A program made the position numbers and the translations under genes. From NCBI RefSeq assembly GCF_030053775.1, contig NZ_CP125669.1:1917962-1981961 (forward strand): DNA of 64,000 bases, written 5' to 3'. This stretch comes from Acinetobacter corruptisaponis (GTDB lineage Bacteria > Pseudomonadota > Gammaproteobacteria > Pseudomonadales > Moraxellaceae). Numbering within the stretch: position 1 is the stretch's first letter; each line of letters begins with the position of its first letter. The notes beneath the pieces are model-generated. The model saw only the letters and a list, made by a program, of their open reading frames with translations. It ran no database searches and was not told where the DNA came from. Below, piece by piece: positions 49,532-58,349 of this stretch.

Positions 49532-50224
49532 ATGCGTGTGGATATTTGGTCAGATGTGGTCTGTCCTTTTTGTTATATCGGTAAAAAACGTCTTGAGCAT
49601 GTGGCGGCAGAGGCGGGTATTGAACTGGAGGTGCATTGGCACAGTTATGAACTGGACCCAAACGCGCCTGCAAAACATGAGGGTTCCAATACTGAGCGCC
49701 TAGCCAGGAAATATGGTCGAAGCTATGCCGAAATGGAGGAGATGGAACGCAATGTAGCTGCAATGGCGGCTACTGAGGGCATTGATTTTCAGTGGCAGAA
49801 AGCCAACTCAGGCAACAGCTTCAATGCCCACCGCATCATCCATCTGGCACAGAGCAAGGGTCTGGGCAATGAGGCAGAAGAGGCCTTTTTCCATGCCTAC
49901 ATGACTGAGGGCCTGGCGATTGGTGAGCGTGAGGTGGTTGAGGAAATTGCCTCACGGATTGGTTTGGACAATGCCGAAGTCGAGTATGTGCTTGATTCAG
50001 ATGAACTGACCGATTTTGTTCGTCACGACGAAAAAATTGCCCGCGAACAGCTCAACATCACAGGGGTGCCGTTTTTCGTGTTTGACCAGAAACTCGCACT
50101 TTCTGGCGCACAACCACGTGAGATTTTCTTGCAGGCGCTGCAACAGGCCCAGTCAGCAATAACAGAAATTGAGCAGGATGATGCTGCGCAATGTAATGAT
50201 GAAAGTTGCGAAATCAAACCTTAA
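49532..50224 (+). CDS. DsbA-family oxidoreductase, FrnE-like
   Basis: 230 residues from the ATG at 49532, with GAAGAGA upstream. The thioredoxin fold with helical insert is clear: RVDIWSDVVCPFCYIGKKRLE has the CPFC active site near residue 11, and LNITGVPFFVFDQKLALSGAQP has the cis-Pro loop. The insert includes SFNAHRIIHLAQSKGLGNEAEEAFFHAYMTEG. There is no signal peptide, so it acts in the cytoplasm, as in the FrnE family of polyketide and oxidative-stress related oxidoreductases. The last 25 residues add a Cys (CNDESCEIKP). A large hairpin follows the stop. Confidence 0.9.
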   Translation: MRVDIWSDVVCPFCYIGKKRLEHVAAEAGIELEVHWHSYELDPNAPAKHEGSNTERLARKYGRSYAEMEEMERNVAAMAATEGIDFQWQKANSGNSFNAHRIIHLAQSKGLGNEAEEAFFHAYMTEGLAIGEREVVEEIASRIGLDNAEVEYVLDSDELTDFVRHDEKIAREQLNITGVPFFVFDQKLALSGAQPREIFLQALQQAQSAITEIEQDDAAQCNDESCEIKP

Positions 50225-50237
50225 TAATGCTGGTCAT

Positions 50238-50272
50238 TGGGTAAGCTTCAACGTCAGGCCGAAGCTTACCCA
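50238..50272. terminator. Long perfect hairpin after the FrnE-like gene
   Basis: TGGGTAAGCTTC and GAAGCTTACCCA form a perfect 12-pair stem around an 11-base loop, 14 bases after the stop codon. There is no T-run on either side, so it is not a standard Rho-independent terminator. Confidence 0.4.
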
Positions 50273-50588
50273 TTCATATACAGACCTGTATAATCTCTTT
50301 TTATATCAACCTTTTATCATAAAAAAACCACCTTTTATCTAGGGTCATCATTCCGTCATTTTTTAAGCGCTCCTGTTTGCTGGGCTTTTCACCAGCAGAT
50401 ATGTGCGGCTGGTCACAACTCAGCCATAAATTTACAGATACAATTTAGTTTTGTGATCTAATTAACCGATGCATACTTTTAAAATGTTTTTATTTTCAAA
50501 GCTAAACCATGAACAATTTCTCTATTTGGAATAGCTAAATGAGATTTTTTACTAACTCATAGGCTATGGATTTTGCATTGTTTTCTTC

Positions 50589-50594
50589 TATAAT
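50589..50594 (+). promoter_or_regulatory. TATAAT -10 box upstream of the 61-residue gene
   Basis: A perfect TATAAT with TTC before it lies 26 bp upstream of the ATG at 50620. The -35 region is poor. Confidence 0.45.
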
Positions 50595-50619
50595 CGTCAT
50601 AAAGTGACATTCTTTTGTT

Positions 50620-50805
50620 ATGGAAATGCAAGCGTTACAAGCCCTCATTAACGGTCAGACCCAACCAGAACAAATATGCATTGAACAGCTTGTAACGTGG
50701 GCGAAACAGCATACTTCAACGACTACAACTGAATACAAACTGTTAGAGATTGCTGTCAATATTGTACTGCTTCACTATTTAAAACAGGCTCAAGCCTATC
50801 TCTAA
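50620..50805 (+). CDS. Small hypothetical protein
   Basis: 61 residues, MEMQALQALINGQT..., mostly helical and without signal peptide or membrane helix. A TATAAT box is 26 bp upstream, and the 474-residue gene starts 11 bp after its stop with AAGGAAA between them, so both are likely on one message. Its position supports it as a real gene, though the ribosome site before its own ATG is poor. Function unknown. Confidence 0.55.
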   Translation: MEMQALQALINGQTQPEQICIEQLVTWAKQHTSTTTTEYKLLEIAVNIVLLHYLKQAQAYL

Positions 50806-50816
50806 GGAAACTATCG

Positions 50817-52241
50817 ATGGACGTATTAGAGAAAGCTCTTTTGGTTGATGAGCTCAAAACTCTCATTGATGGGCTCAATGACAATAAAACTTCGCTTTTT
50901 GAAATTGCAAAATCAAAACAACGTATTAAAGACATTTGTGCATCTTGTGACGATCCTGCCTTTCAGGACCAGTTGATTCCGTTTAAACAATTTATCCAGA
51001 ATGAAGAGTTTTCCGCAGAAGAACTCGCAGATTATGGCTACGCCATGACTTACCGTGGCACCTTTAACTTTATGGGGCGCGTCGAGAATGCCCTGTTCGC
51101 TTCTGGGGACATGGGCTGGGCCGCGTTACGTCAGGCACAGCACTGGCAAGTCTGGGTGATTCGCCCAGCCCTGTCTTTCCTTAAAAGCCCGTGGATGAAC
51201 TCATCCCAAGATGCGTTAAAATGGCTACAGCTCCATGCCAGCGACTATGTAAAAACAGATGATGAGCTTGAACACCTGATTCCTGTTCTGGAACCCATAC
51301 ATCAGAATTCAACAGATGCCCTTTCAGATCAGGCAGCCCATAAGGATGCACTGTCGATAATGAGAGAAGAAACCGAAAACTTTCAGTCACAGTTGGAAGC
51401 GATTATTCAGGAAAAAATCCAGCCTGTTGCATCCACAGCGACCACCACGCGTGCCAAATCAGGCTTTAAACAGAATGTGCGCCCTACAGCGAACCTGAAC
51501 AAGGCCAAGCCGATTGCACTGAAAGACTTCAATCTGGATGGTTTGCTGTGCCGCCTGGAACGTGTTGACGCACGTACATTCCCTTCGCTTTACCGTGTTG
51601 ATCTGCACAATGACATTGACCAGAACATTAAAATTGACTGGCTCTATCTCAAGGCAGAGAATGACGCACAACCAATCTGGGAATCTGCACAGGTTTTTAT
51701 TGCAGAGCAGTTGTATGCACAGGGCCAGTTCTCGCATTATGTGGTACTTGTGGGTACACACAACATTGAATATGCGACCACCATCCTACAGGCCTATACC
51801 GACCAGCGTCACACCAGAACCAGCTCGATCCACCAGACGAGTTGGATAAATTTCAAGCAGCATTACCACCAGCATGAAACCCTGTTTAATGAATGTGTCA
51901 TGAATGGCACTTTGGTCTGGCAGCGCGACCAACGGGTATATCCTTATATCCCTGTATCATTTATCAATACTCAGAAATTCATTCCATTCGAGGAAACTGC
52001 GGCAACGTTCCTGACCCCTGTTATTCTGTTAAGGGAACGCCAGAAAATCCGCATCATTCACGGTTCAGAACGCGTTAGGCTATCCAGTGAAGACCAGGCC
52101 TATCCATACCTATTGCTGGACCGTGCCGAGGGATATACCTGGCAACTGATCCGTCAGGTAATTAGTCGCCTGCCACAACCCATTTCTGTACATGACCTTT
52201 ATCAGGCACTGGAAAGCAGTGCGGCCTCAGAATCATCTTAA
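50817..52241 (+). CDS. Conserved protein of unknown function
   Basis: 474 residues, cytoplasmic by sequence. The N-terminal third is helical (KALLVDELKTLIDGLNDNKTSLFEIAKSKQRIKDICASC). A polar, low-complexity linker near residues 200-230 leads to a second domain with FNLDGLLCRLERVDARTFPSLYRVDLHNDID, QLYAQGQFSHYVVLVGTHN and, near the end, LRERQKIRIIHGSERVRLSSEDQAYPYLLLDR. That last stretch loosely resembles ParB-type nuclease-fold strands, but the evidence is weak. It is preceded by the 61-residue gene and followed by a clear terminator. Confidence 0.7.
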   Translation: MDVLEKALLVDELKTLIDGLNDNKTSLFEIAKSKQRIKDICASCDDPAFQDQLIPFKQFIQNEEFSAEELADYGYAMTYRGTFNFMGRVENALFASGDMGWAALRQAQHWQVWVIRPALSFLKSPWMNSSQDALKWLQLHASDYVKTDDELEHLIPVLEPIHQNSTDALSDQAAHKDALSIMREETENFQSQLEAIIQEKIQPVASTATTTRAKSGFKQNVRPTANLNKAKPIALKDFNLDGLLCRLERVDARTFPSLYRVDLHNDIDQNIKIDWLYLKAENDAQPIWESAQVFIAEQLYAQGQFSHYVVLVGTHNIEYATTILQAYTDQRHTRTSSIHQTSWINFKQHYHQHETLFNECVMNGTLVWQRDQRVYPYIPVSFINTQKFIPFEETAATFLTPVILLRERQKIRIIHGSERVRLSSEDQAYPYLLLDRAEGYTWQLIRQVISRLPQPISVHDLYQALESSAASESS

Positions 52242-52264
52242 AACCATCCTAAGTTTTACCCCCT

Positions 52265-52320
52265 CAGTCCATCATTTTCCCTTCAACATTCTGTTGTGGT
52301 TGGAGATGATGGACTTTTAT
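52265..52320 (+). terminator. Rho-independent terminator after the 474-residue gene
   Basis: GTCCATCAT and ATGATGGAC form a nine-pair stem with a partly folded 30-base loop, then TTTTATT. Confidence 0.7.
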
Positions 52321-52489
52321 TGCAAGCCATTATTTTCCACTGATTGACCTGTTCACCATCCACCCCTGAAACATCTTCCAACCAAGTGTCAACAAGCTTT
52401 GTTGATATGACTACTTTTTGTGTCTATCACTTGATTTTATTCAGTAAATCATCAAGAGTTGAGGCAAGAACAATATATAAGCCTGCATT

Positions 52490-53626
52490 ATGATGATTTT
52501 CCCAAAAATGGTGTCACGACCTTTATTTTATAGCTTTATGGCGTGCTCTCTAGGTTCAGCCAGCATGGTCTATGCGGCTTCAAACACTGAGCCACAGAAT
52601 CCACCACAGCCCCAACCTCCACAGACGGAAGCGGCGACATCTGAAAATTTTCTGGACTATATTCCAAAATGGGTGGATGCGACCCCAACTGTTTTTCCTG
52701 AGCAGTCCAATCAGCCAATTGTGCCGCCAACGGCGGAAACGGAAGACAGGACATGGATTGACCGCAAACAGCGCAATATCCGCGAATGGGCTGACCGCAC
52801 CTCAGTTAAGATTGATGACTGGTTTGGGGAGGTAGACCCAGAAAAGCCCGCTTCCGCCACCATCCGCTTTATGCTCGATAATTACTGGAATGAATACGAC
52901 AATTACGAGGTGAAACCCCGTATTCGAGGGAAGATTAAACTCCCCACCTTGGAGAAACGCCTGAGTTTGGTCTTCGGTGATGATACGCTGGACGATGAGT
53001 TTGACAACAATATTGCCAACATCAACAATCAACCGAATCAGGACTCCAGCAAAAGGCTTGATTCAAAACAGGCGCGGGATAACAACGGCTCTATTGCGCT
53101 ACGTTTTTCAAATTTCTCCAAGCGACTGCCTTTTGAAACCGATGCCGATATTGGTATCCGTTCAGGTGATGATGTCTACCTACGCTTAAGGGCTGAAAAA
53201 AACTGGACCCTACGCAATGACTTCCATTTCAACGCCGAACAGATTTATCGTTATGGCAGTGACAGTGAAAACTACCTGCGTACCAATCTGGAGCTGGTCC
53301 ACGCACGTCCCAACCAGCCTTTTTTATCCAACCAGTTTAGCCTGATCTATGCTGATGAACAGGATGATGACCTGACCTGGGAAAACAGGACATTCCGCCA
53401 GCATCAATTTTTTGCCCACAACAATTTCAACTATGGCATTTATACTGGTGGTTACTACAATGACAACAACCTGCGCCTCAATAGCTGGGGGCCTTTTGTT
53501 TCATGGCGTCAACCGCTATGGCGTGAATGGTTCTATGTGCAGGGCGACCTGAACTACTTCAATGACCACCGCGAAGACCGTAACCATTATGTCAGCACAT
53601 TCATTCGTCTTGAAACCCTGTTTTAA
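52490..53626 (+). CDS. Exported protein with beta-barrel-like C terminus, paralog A
   Basis: 378 residues. The signal peptide ends near MVYA-AS. A Pro/Gln-rich segment follows, then a helical region (TWIDRKQRNIREWADRTSVKIDDWFGE), then about 250 residues of alternating beta strands with aromatic girdle residues (ADIGIRSGDDVYLRLRAEKNWTLRNDFHFNAEQIYRYG, NRTFRQHQFFAHNNFNYGIYTGGYYNDNNLRL, WGPFVSWRQPLWREWFYVQGDLNYFND), ending in a C-terminal Phe as in outer-membrane proteins. The last 170 residues are clearly homologous to the next gene. No named family recognised. Confidence 0.75.
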   Translation: MMIFPKMVSRPLFYSFMACSLGSASMVYAASNTEPQNPPQPQPPQTEAATSENFLDYIPKWVDATPTVFPEQSNQPIVPPTAETEDRTWIDRKQRNIREWADRTSVKIDDWFGEVDPEKPASATIRFMLDNYWNEYDNYEVKPRIRGKIKLPTLEKRLSLVFGDDTLDDEFDNNIANINNQPNQDSSKRLDSKQARDNNGSIALRFSNFSKRLPFETDADIGIRSGDDVYLRLRAEKNWTLRNDFHFNAEQIYRYGSDSENYLRTNLELVHARPNQPFLSNQFSLIYADEQDDDLTWENRTFRQHQFFAHNNFNYGIYTGGYYNDNNLRLNSWGPFVSWRQPLWREWFYVQGDLNYFNDHREDRNHYVSTFIRLETLF

Positions 53627-53646
53627 ACACAGCTAAACCAGACAGA

Positions 53647-53678
53647 AGCCCAATCAACATAGCGATTGGGTTTTTTTA
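53647..53678 (+). terminator. Rho-independent terminator after paralog A
   Basis: CCCAATC and GATTGGG arms around AACATAGC, followed by seven T. Confidence 0.9.
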
Positions 53679-53761
53679 TTTGTAAAAATTCTTTCCTTAA
53701 TAAATATAGGTTTAAGCTTTGATTACTATATTTATCCTCTTTTATTTTTCTGCATTTCAGC

Positions 53762-54646
53762 ATGAATCAACAATACGCCTTGCCTGTGTATTTCTTGATT
53801 GTTGGCAACCTGTGTCTGGGTTATCTACTCAGTCCATTCTTTCCCATACTTTTACCCTTAAGCAGGCATGTGGTTCACTCACCCATTTCCATCGCTAAAC
53901 GCTCTTTTCAACGCCAACACCACCTAATCCACACCTTAACCTGCACCACGCCCGTAGACTCCAGCAATGAGTCAGGTGATGAACAACTCAGACAGGAACT
54001 CATGCAGGTGTTTGGCGACGACTCATTGTGGCAACGCGCACAACAGCCCCAAACCATAAAAAAACTGGGAAAAAATAGCAAGCATAGTGCGCATAAAACC
54101 ATACCCACAGCAAATCCGATCAGTGCAGGCTGGTCAACCCTTTCAGGCTGGCTACCCTTTAACAATGATCTTGATCTAGGCACAAATTCTGACACAGATA
54201 TTTATGTCCAGTTTTTAGCAAAGAAGAACTGGGCCTTAGCCTCAGGTATGCATCTGGATACCGCACAAATCTTCCGCTATGGTTCAAGCAGCAAGAACTA
54301 TGCGGAAACCAATCTGGATTTAACCCAGCAGCTTAAATATCACAGCCTGTTTTCAACCCAGTTGAATGTCTCTAAAAGCCAGAATGAAGAATATACATGG
54401 AGTAACCGTACGTTCCAGAAACTATCGCTGCTGTCCAAAAACAATATTAGCTATGGTGTTTTCAGTACGGGTGACTATGAAAACAGGGAGCTGCGTGTCA
54501 ATGAATGGGGACCTTACTTTTCCTGGAAACGCCCCGTCTGGCGCAACTGGATCTTTATGGAAAACGACATTAATTATTTAAATATTCCATCCGATAAACA
54601 GGACAATCATTTCAACTATCAAATGTCCTTTGAGATGCACTTCTGA
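53762..54646 (+). CDS. Exported protein with beta-barrel-like C terminus, paralog B
   Basis: 294 residues. The N terminus has a hydrophobic segment (LPVYFLIVGNLCLGYLLSPFFPILLPL). The C-terminal part matches paralog A in order and wording: DIYVQFLAKKNWALASGMHLDTAQIFRYGSSSKNY, TWSNRTFQKL, YGVFSTGDYENRELRVNEWGPYFSWKRPVWRNWIF, NDINYLN, with a terminal Phe. It lacks much of the N-terminal region of paralog A. The two are separated by a terminator and so are expressed apart. Function unknown; an outer-membrane location is likely. Confidence 0.7.
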   Translation: MNQQYALPVYFLIVGNLCLGYLLSPFFPILLPLSRHVVHSPISIAKRSFQRQHHLIHTLTCTTPVDSSNESGDEQLRQELMQVFGDDSLWQRAQQPQTIKKLGKNSKHSAHKTIPTANPISAGWSTLSGWLPFNNDLDLGTNSDTDIYVQFLAKKNWALASGMHLDTAQIFRYGSSSKNYAETNLDLTQQLKYHSLFSTQLNVSKSQNEEYTWSNRTFQKLSLLSKNNISYGVFSTGDYENRELRVNEWGPYFSWKRPVWRNWIFMENDINYLNIPSDKQDNHFNYQMSFEMHF

Positions 54647-54695
54647 TAAAAACATCAGCACAACTGTGGATAACTTCAATGTTATCCATAGAGAC

Positions 54696-54726
54696 AAAAA
54701 ACCTCTGACGAATCAGAGGTTTTTTA
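54696..54726. terminator. Bidirectional terminator between paralog B and htpG
   Basis: AAAAACCTCTGA and TCAGAGGTTTTT form a perfect stem with a CGAA loop, with T-runs on both strands, between two convergent genes. Confidence 0.9.
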
Positions 54727-54738
54727 TTATTTAAGGGC

Positions 54739-56658
54739 TTACTTCAACAACAGGCTATTGATGCGTTTGACATAAGCCGCTGGGTCTTCTGGCAAGCCCC
54801 CCTCAGCAATCACCGCCTGATCAAAAATCACGTTGGCAAGGTCATCAAACTGTGCTGAGCTTTCCAGTTTTTTTACCAATGGATGTTCAGGGTTAATTTC
54901 CAGAGTCGGCTTGCTTTCAGGAACCGCCTGACCTGCCTGTTTCAGCATACGGATCAACTGTGGAGAGAGTTCGCCCTCACTGGTGACCAAACATGCAGGT
55001 GAGTCAACCAAACGGGTGGTCACACGGACTTCCTTGGTTTTGTCCTTCAATGAGGTGCTTAAACGTTCCACCACAGGTTTAAACTGTTCAGCCGCTTCCT
55101 CAAGCGCCTTTTTCTCATCCGCATCCTGTAAATCACCTAAATCCACAGCACCTTTAGAGACGTTCTGTAATGGCGTACCATCAAATTCAAAGACAAAATT
55201 CATTGCCCACTCATCGACGCGGTCTGCCATCAACAAGACTTCAATGCCTTTCTTCTTGAACACTTCAAGCTGTGGTGAATTTTTCGCGGCGGTTAAGTTA
55301 TCCGCTGTCACATAATAAATGGCTTTCTGCCCCTCTTTCATGCGGGCTTTATAGTCAGCGAAAGAGGTTGAGATTTCATCATTGGTGGATGTCGCATAAC
55401 GTAACAGCTTTAAGATACGCTCACGGTTACCCGTATCTTCACCCAAACCTTCTTTTAACACTGAACCAAATTCAGTGTAGAACGTCTTGAATTTTTCCTG
55501 GTCTTTCTCATCTTCCGATTTTGCCAAGCCATCCAACAGGGTCAGAACACGGCGGGCATTGCCCTCACGAATGGTTTTGACATCACGGCTTTCCTGCAAC
55601 AATTCACGGCTGACATTCAATGGTAGGTCAGCACTGTCCACCACGCCCTGAACAAAACGTAAATAGTTTGGAATCAGATTGTCTGCTTCGTCCATGATGA
55701 ACACACGTTTAACATAGAGCTTGATGCCCGCCTTTGCCTCACGGGTAAACAAGTCCTGCTTCGCCTGACTTGGGATATACAGCAACTGGGTATATTCGGT
55801 ACTGCCCTCAACACGGTTGTGTGCCCATGCCAATGGCTCAGCAAAGTCATGGCTGAGGTTTTTATAGAACTCTATATACTGTTCGTCAGTAATCTCGCTC
55901 TTGCTACGGGTCCACAATGCACTGGCTGAGTTAATTACTTCCCATTCATCGGTTTTGACCATCTGGCCGCCTTTAGGCTCTTCACCCTCGGTAACCTCTT
56001 CCTCTTGCCAGACTTCTTTTTGCATCTGGATTGGCAGGCTAATATGGTCTGAATATTTATTGACGATCTGTTTGACTTTCCACGATTCAAGATAATCAAG
56101 CGCATCATCACGTAAATGCAGAATGATGTCGCTACCACGGCTCGCTTTATCAATTTGCTGAACTTCGAACTCGCCTGTACCGCCACTGATCCAGCGCACC
56201 CCCTCGGCCGCATCCAGCCCCGCACGACGGGACTCCACCGTGATTTTATCGGCAACAATAAAGCCTGAATAGAAACCCACACCAAACTGGCCAATCAGTT
56301 GCGCATCGGCTTTCTGGTCACCTGTCAGTTTGGACATAAAGTCCTTGGTGCCTGACTTTGCAATGGTACCAAGGTTGTCAATCGCTTCCTGCTGGCTTAA
56401 ACCAATACCATTATCTGAAATGGTCAAGGTCTTGTTGTCTTTATCCAGAATGACACGAACATGCAGGTCTGGATCATTTTCATAATATTCAGGATGGTTT
56501 ATCCCCTCAAAACGCAGCTTATCGCAGGCATCCGATGCATTGGAAATCAATTCACGCAGGAAAATTTCAGGATTGGAATAGAGGGAATGCGTCACCAAAT
56601 GCAATAACTGAGCAACTTCAGCTTGGAAACTATAATTTTTTGAGGCTTGTTCACTCAT
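54739..56658 (-). CDS. htpG: Molecular chaperone HtpG (Hsp90)
   Basis: 639 residues. HtpG is the bacterial Hsp90, an ATP-driven dimeric chaperone. The N-terminal GHKL ATPase has [63 protein letters not shown] and [15 protein letters not shown]. The middle domain has [25 protein letters not shown]. The C-terminal dimerisation domain ends at RINSLLLK. A sigma-32-like promoter lies 44-70 bp upstream. Confidence 0.98.
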   Translation of the reverse strand: MSEQASKNYSFQAEVAQLLHLVTHSLYSNPEIFLRELISNASDACDKLRFEGINHPEYYENDPDLHVRVILDKDNKTLTISDNGIGLSQQEAIDNLGTIAKSGTKDFMSKLTGDQKADAQLIGQFGVGFYSGFIVADKITVESRRAGLDAAEGVRWISGGTGEFEVQQIDKASRGSDIILHLRDDALDYLESWKVKQIVNKYSDHISLPIQMQKEVWQEEEVTEGEEPKGGQMVKTDEWEVINSASALWTRSKSEITDEQYIEFYKNLSHDFAEPLAWAHNRVEGSTEYTQLLYIPSQAKQDLFTREAKAGIKLYVKRVFIMDEADNLIPNYLRFVQGVVDSADLPLNVSRELLQESRDVKTIREGNARRVLTLLDGLAKSEDEKDQEKFKTFYTEFGSVLKEGLGEDTGNRERILKLLRYATSTNDEISTSFADYKARMKEGQKAIYYVTADNLTAAKNSPQLEVFKKKGIEVLLMADRVDEWAMNFVFEFDGTPLQNVSKGAVDLGDLQDADEKKALEEAAEQFKPVVERLSTSLKDKTKEVRVTTRLVDSPACLVTSEGELSPQLIRMLKQAGQAVPESKPTLEINPEHPLVKKLESSAQFDDLANVIFDQAVIAEGGLPEDPAAYVKRINSLLLK

Positions 56659-56701
56659 AAATCACTCCTTATTTGTGAGGCTTAAATTTAGAATGATTTA
56701 T

Positions 56702-56729
56702 GAATGGAGTATTTCCATGATTTTTCAAT
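56702..56729 (-). promoter_or_regulatory. Heat-shock (sigma-32, RpoH) promoter of htpG
   Basis: On the minus strand ATTGAAA (56729-56723) and CTCCATTC (56709-56702) are separated by 13 bases. The RpoH consensus is CTTGAAA, 11-16 bases, CCCCATNT, so the match and spacing are good, and the gene is a classical heat-shock gene. Confidence 0.7.
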
Positions 56730-56763
56730 CCTTAGGACTAAATTTTTTTATACGCGCCCACCA

Positions 56764-57111
56764 TTAAAATGGCCCGTGACTCAGCACGCGATCCTGCAAC
56801 AACTGGTCAAGCTGCAACTGTCGCTGTGCATAGGCACGTTTCAGGCATGGTGTATTGGCCCCACAGGAGTTACGCTGCTTTAACCACTGGAACTGCTTGT
56901 CCTTTTCTGCATCCCGCCCGCCCATTGGCAATGCATGCAGGATAATCTGATAGGTGGTTGCCAGTTTTACATCAGCATCATTCAGTCCAATATTCTGGCA
57001 GATTTGCTGTTCGGCTTTTAATTTGGCGGCTTTACAGGAGAAACTTGCCGCATGTGCCTGTGGCAAGGCCATTAAGGAAACCAATACTCCATAGGCCAAC
57101 AGTTTGTTCAT
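56764..57111 (-). CDS. LprI-like (DUF1311) periplasmic protein
   Basis: 115 residues from the ATG at 57111; the frame extends 14 codons upstream without a signal-like sequence. The signal peptide (NKLLAYGVLVSLMALPQAHA) is cut before ASFSCKAAK. The family pattern follows: CKAAKLKAEQQICQNIGLNDADVKLATTY, then QFQWLKQRNSCGANTPCLKRAYAQRQLQL, with four or more paired Cys. Some members inhibit lysozyme (LprI, YecT relatives). The role here is not certain. Confidence 0.8.
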   Translation of the reverse strand: MNKLLAYGVLVSLMALPQAHAASFSCKAAKLKAEQQICQNIGLNDADVKLATTYQIILHALPMGGRDAEKDKQFQWLKQRNSCGANTPCLKRAYAQRQLQLDQLLQDRVLSHGPF

Positions 57112-57201
57112 ACCCTTTACTCCACACGACTTTAAATTATTTCCAGCATACAAAACTCCATGTTTTCAACCTGTATCTGTTTTATAGCCAAATTGCAAAA
57201 T

Positions 57202-57227
57202 AAAAAAGCCTCGCGTAACTGCGAGGC
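57202..57227 (-). terminator. Rho-independent terminator of ompW
   Basis: GCCTCGC and GCGAGGC arms, six-base loop, T-run on the minus strand. Confidence 0.9.
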
Positions 57228-57247
57228 TCCTCATGTAAAGGCTGGGT

Positions 57248-57850
57248 TTAGAATTTATAACTATAGCCCAGTGTGTATACCATTGGATTAATATCCAAAT
57301 CGGTGAGTTTGGTACCATTTATTTTTACTTCTGGGCTGAGCTGTGCGTAACGCGCATCAAAGAACACACCCCAGTTTTTCGCATCGGCAGGTTGGAAAGT
57401 AAAACCCAACTGCCCAGCAAAACCAAAGTCTTCTTTTACTTTTACCTTATCCCCAGCCAAAGGACCGACACCTTTCTCATCCCATGCCACAAAAGCTGTA
57501 CCACCTACCCCAATATATGGCGTAAAGCCAGTTGCATTTTTAAAGTTATATTTTGCAGTGATCGTTGGTGGTAAATGTTTAAGCTTTGCCACCTTGGTGC
57601 CATCCAGACTCACATCATGTGAGATTGGAGTTGCCAGCAAGATTTCCGCAGAAAATGGCGTATCACCCAGGAAATATTCTACCGATGGGGTAAATGCATA
57701 TTCATAATCTGCCTTTAAAGTGCCCAAGCCAGTGATTTTTGTCTCATCTGTGGGTGAAATTACACTGCCACCTACCTTAACCTGAAAACCGCCAGCAAAT
57801 GCAGTTGAAGACAACCCCAATAATGTAATAACTAATAATTTTTTTAGCAT
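57248..57850 (-). CDS. OmpW-family outer membrane protein
   Basis: 200 residues. OmpW is an eight-stranded beta-barrel channel of the outer membrane. Signal peptide LLVITLLGLSSTAFAGG, then VKVGGSVISPT, the family stretch YEYAFTPSVEYFLGDTPFSAEILLATPISHDVSLDGT, LKHLPPTITAKYNF, TPYIGVGGTAFVAWDE and the C-terminal strand DINPMVYTLGYSYKF with terminal Phe. It has its own terminator. Confidence 0.92.
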   Translation of the reverse strand: MLKKLLVITLLGLSSTAFAGGFQVKVGGSVISPTDETKITGLGTLKADYEYAFTPSVEYFLGDTPFSAEILLATPISHDVSLDGTKVAKLKHLPPTITAKYNFKNATGFTPYIGVGGTAFVAWDEKGVGPLAGDKVKVKEDFGFAGQLGFTFQPADAKNWGVFFDARYAQLSPEVKINGTKLTDLDINPMVYTLGYSYKF

Positions 57851-58349
57851 TTAAAAAAACCTCTTTAATCAAAATTTCAATCTGTATTTAATAATAATCA
57901 TGTCTTTTTATTTTATGCAATACATGTTAATTCCGACCAATTTAATTATTTTTACAAACATCTGATTAACAACAATATAAATTTGTAAAGATATGTAATT
58001 ATTTATAAATCAAACCAATTTACTAGGATTAACCAATTGAAAACCAAGTATTTTTATCAGAATTAACCAGCTTAAAGATATATTTAAAATAAATCTTTTA
58101 AAGTATACACTAAATAAATTTAGTTTTATTACAAAATAAAATGAGAACTTAATATAATAAACAGCAATAAAATACAAAAAATGTCACTTTATTTCTTCCA
58201 TGATAAATAAATAGCAATTATTCATATTAAGGTGGTTTAAAACAAATATAGTTATTATTTAATAAACATAATTATTATATTTAATATAAATGATATTTTA
58301 TTATTTCTTAATATAAAAAATGGTTCCTTATGGAACCATTCTCTATTCA
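57851..58349. other. Long AT-rich spacer upstream of ompW
   Basis: About 500 bp, extremely AT-rich, with no open frame, tRNA or clear repeat. It must hold the ompW promoter at its left end, and the antiporter terminator at its right end (58314-58340). A near-palindrome, AAAGATATATTT...AAATCTTT, lies near 58073-58100. Otherwise I see nothing in it. Confidence 0.5.
58314..58340 (-). terminator. Rho-independent terminator of the antiporter gene
   Basis: AATGGTTCC and GGAACCATT arms with an ATAA loop, followed by a T-run on the minus strand, 10 bp after the stop. Confidence 0.88.

Larger units (their letters stand above)
50225..50619. other. Intergenic region with two hairpins
   Basis: 395 bp without a gene. 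It starts with a perfect 12-pair stem (50238-50272) but no T-run, so it may end the FrnE-like transcript by a Rho-dependent or processing route. A smaller TGCTGG-CCAGCA hairpin lies near 50376-50396. A clean TATAAT box at 50589-50594, 26 bp before the next ATG, with a weak -35, is the likely promoter of the following pair. Confidence 0.5.
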
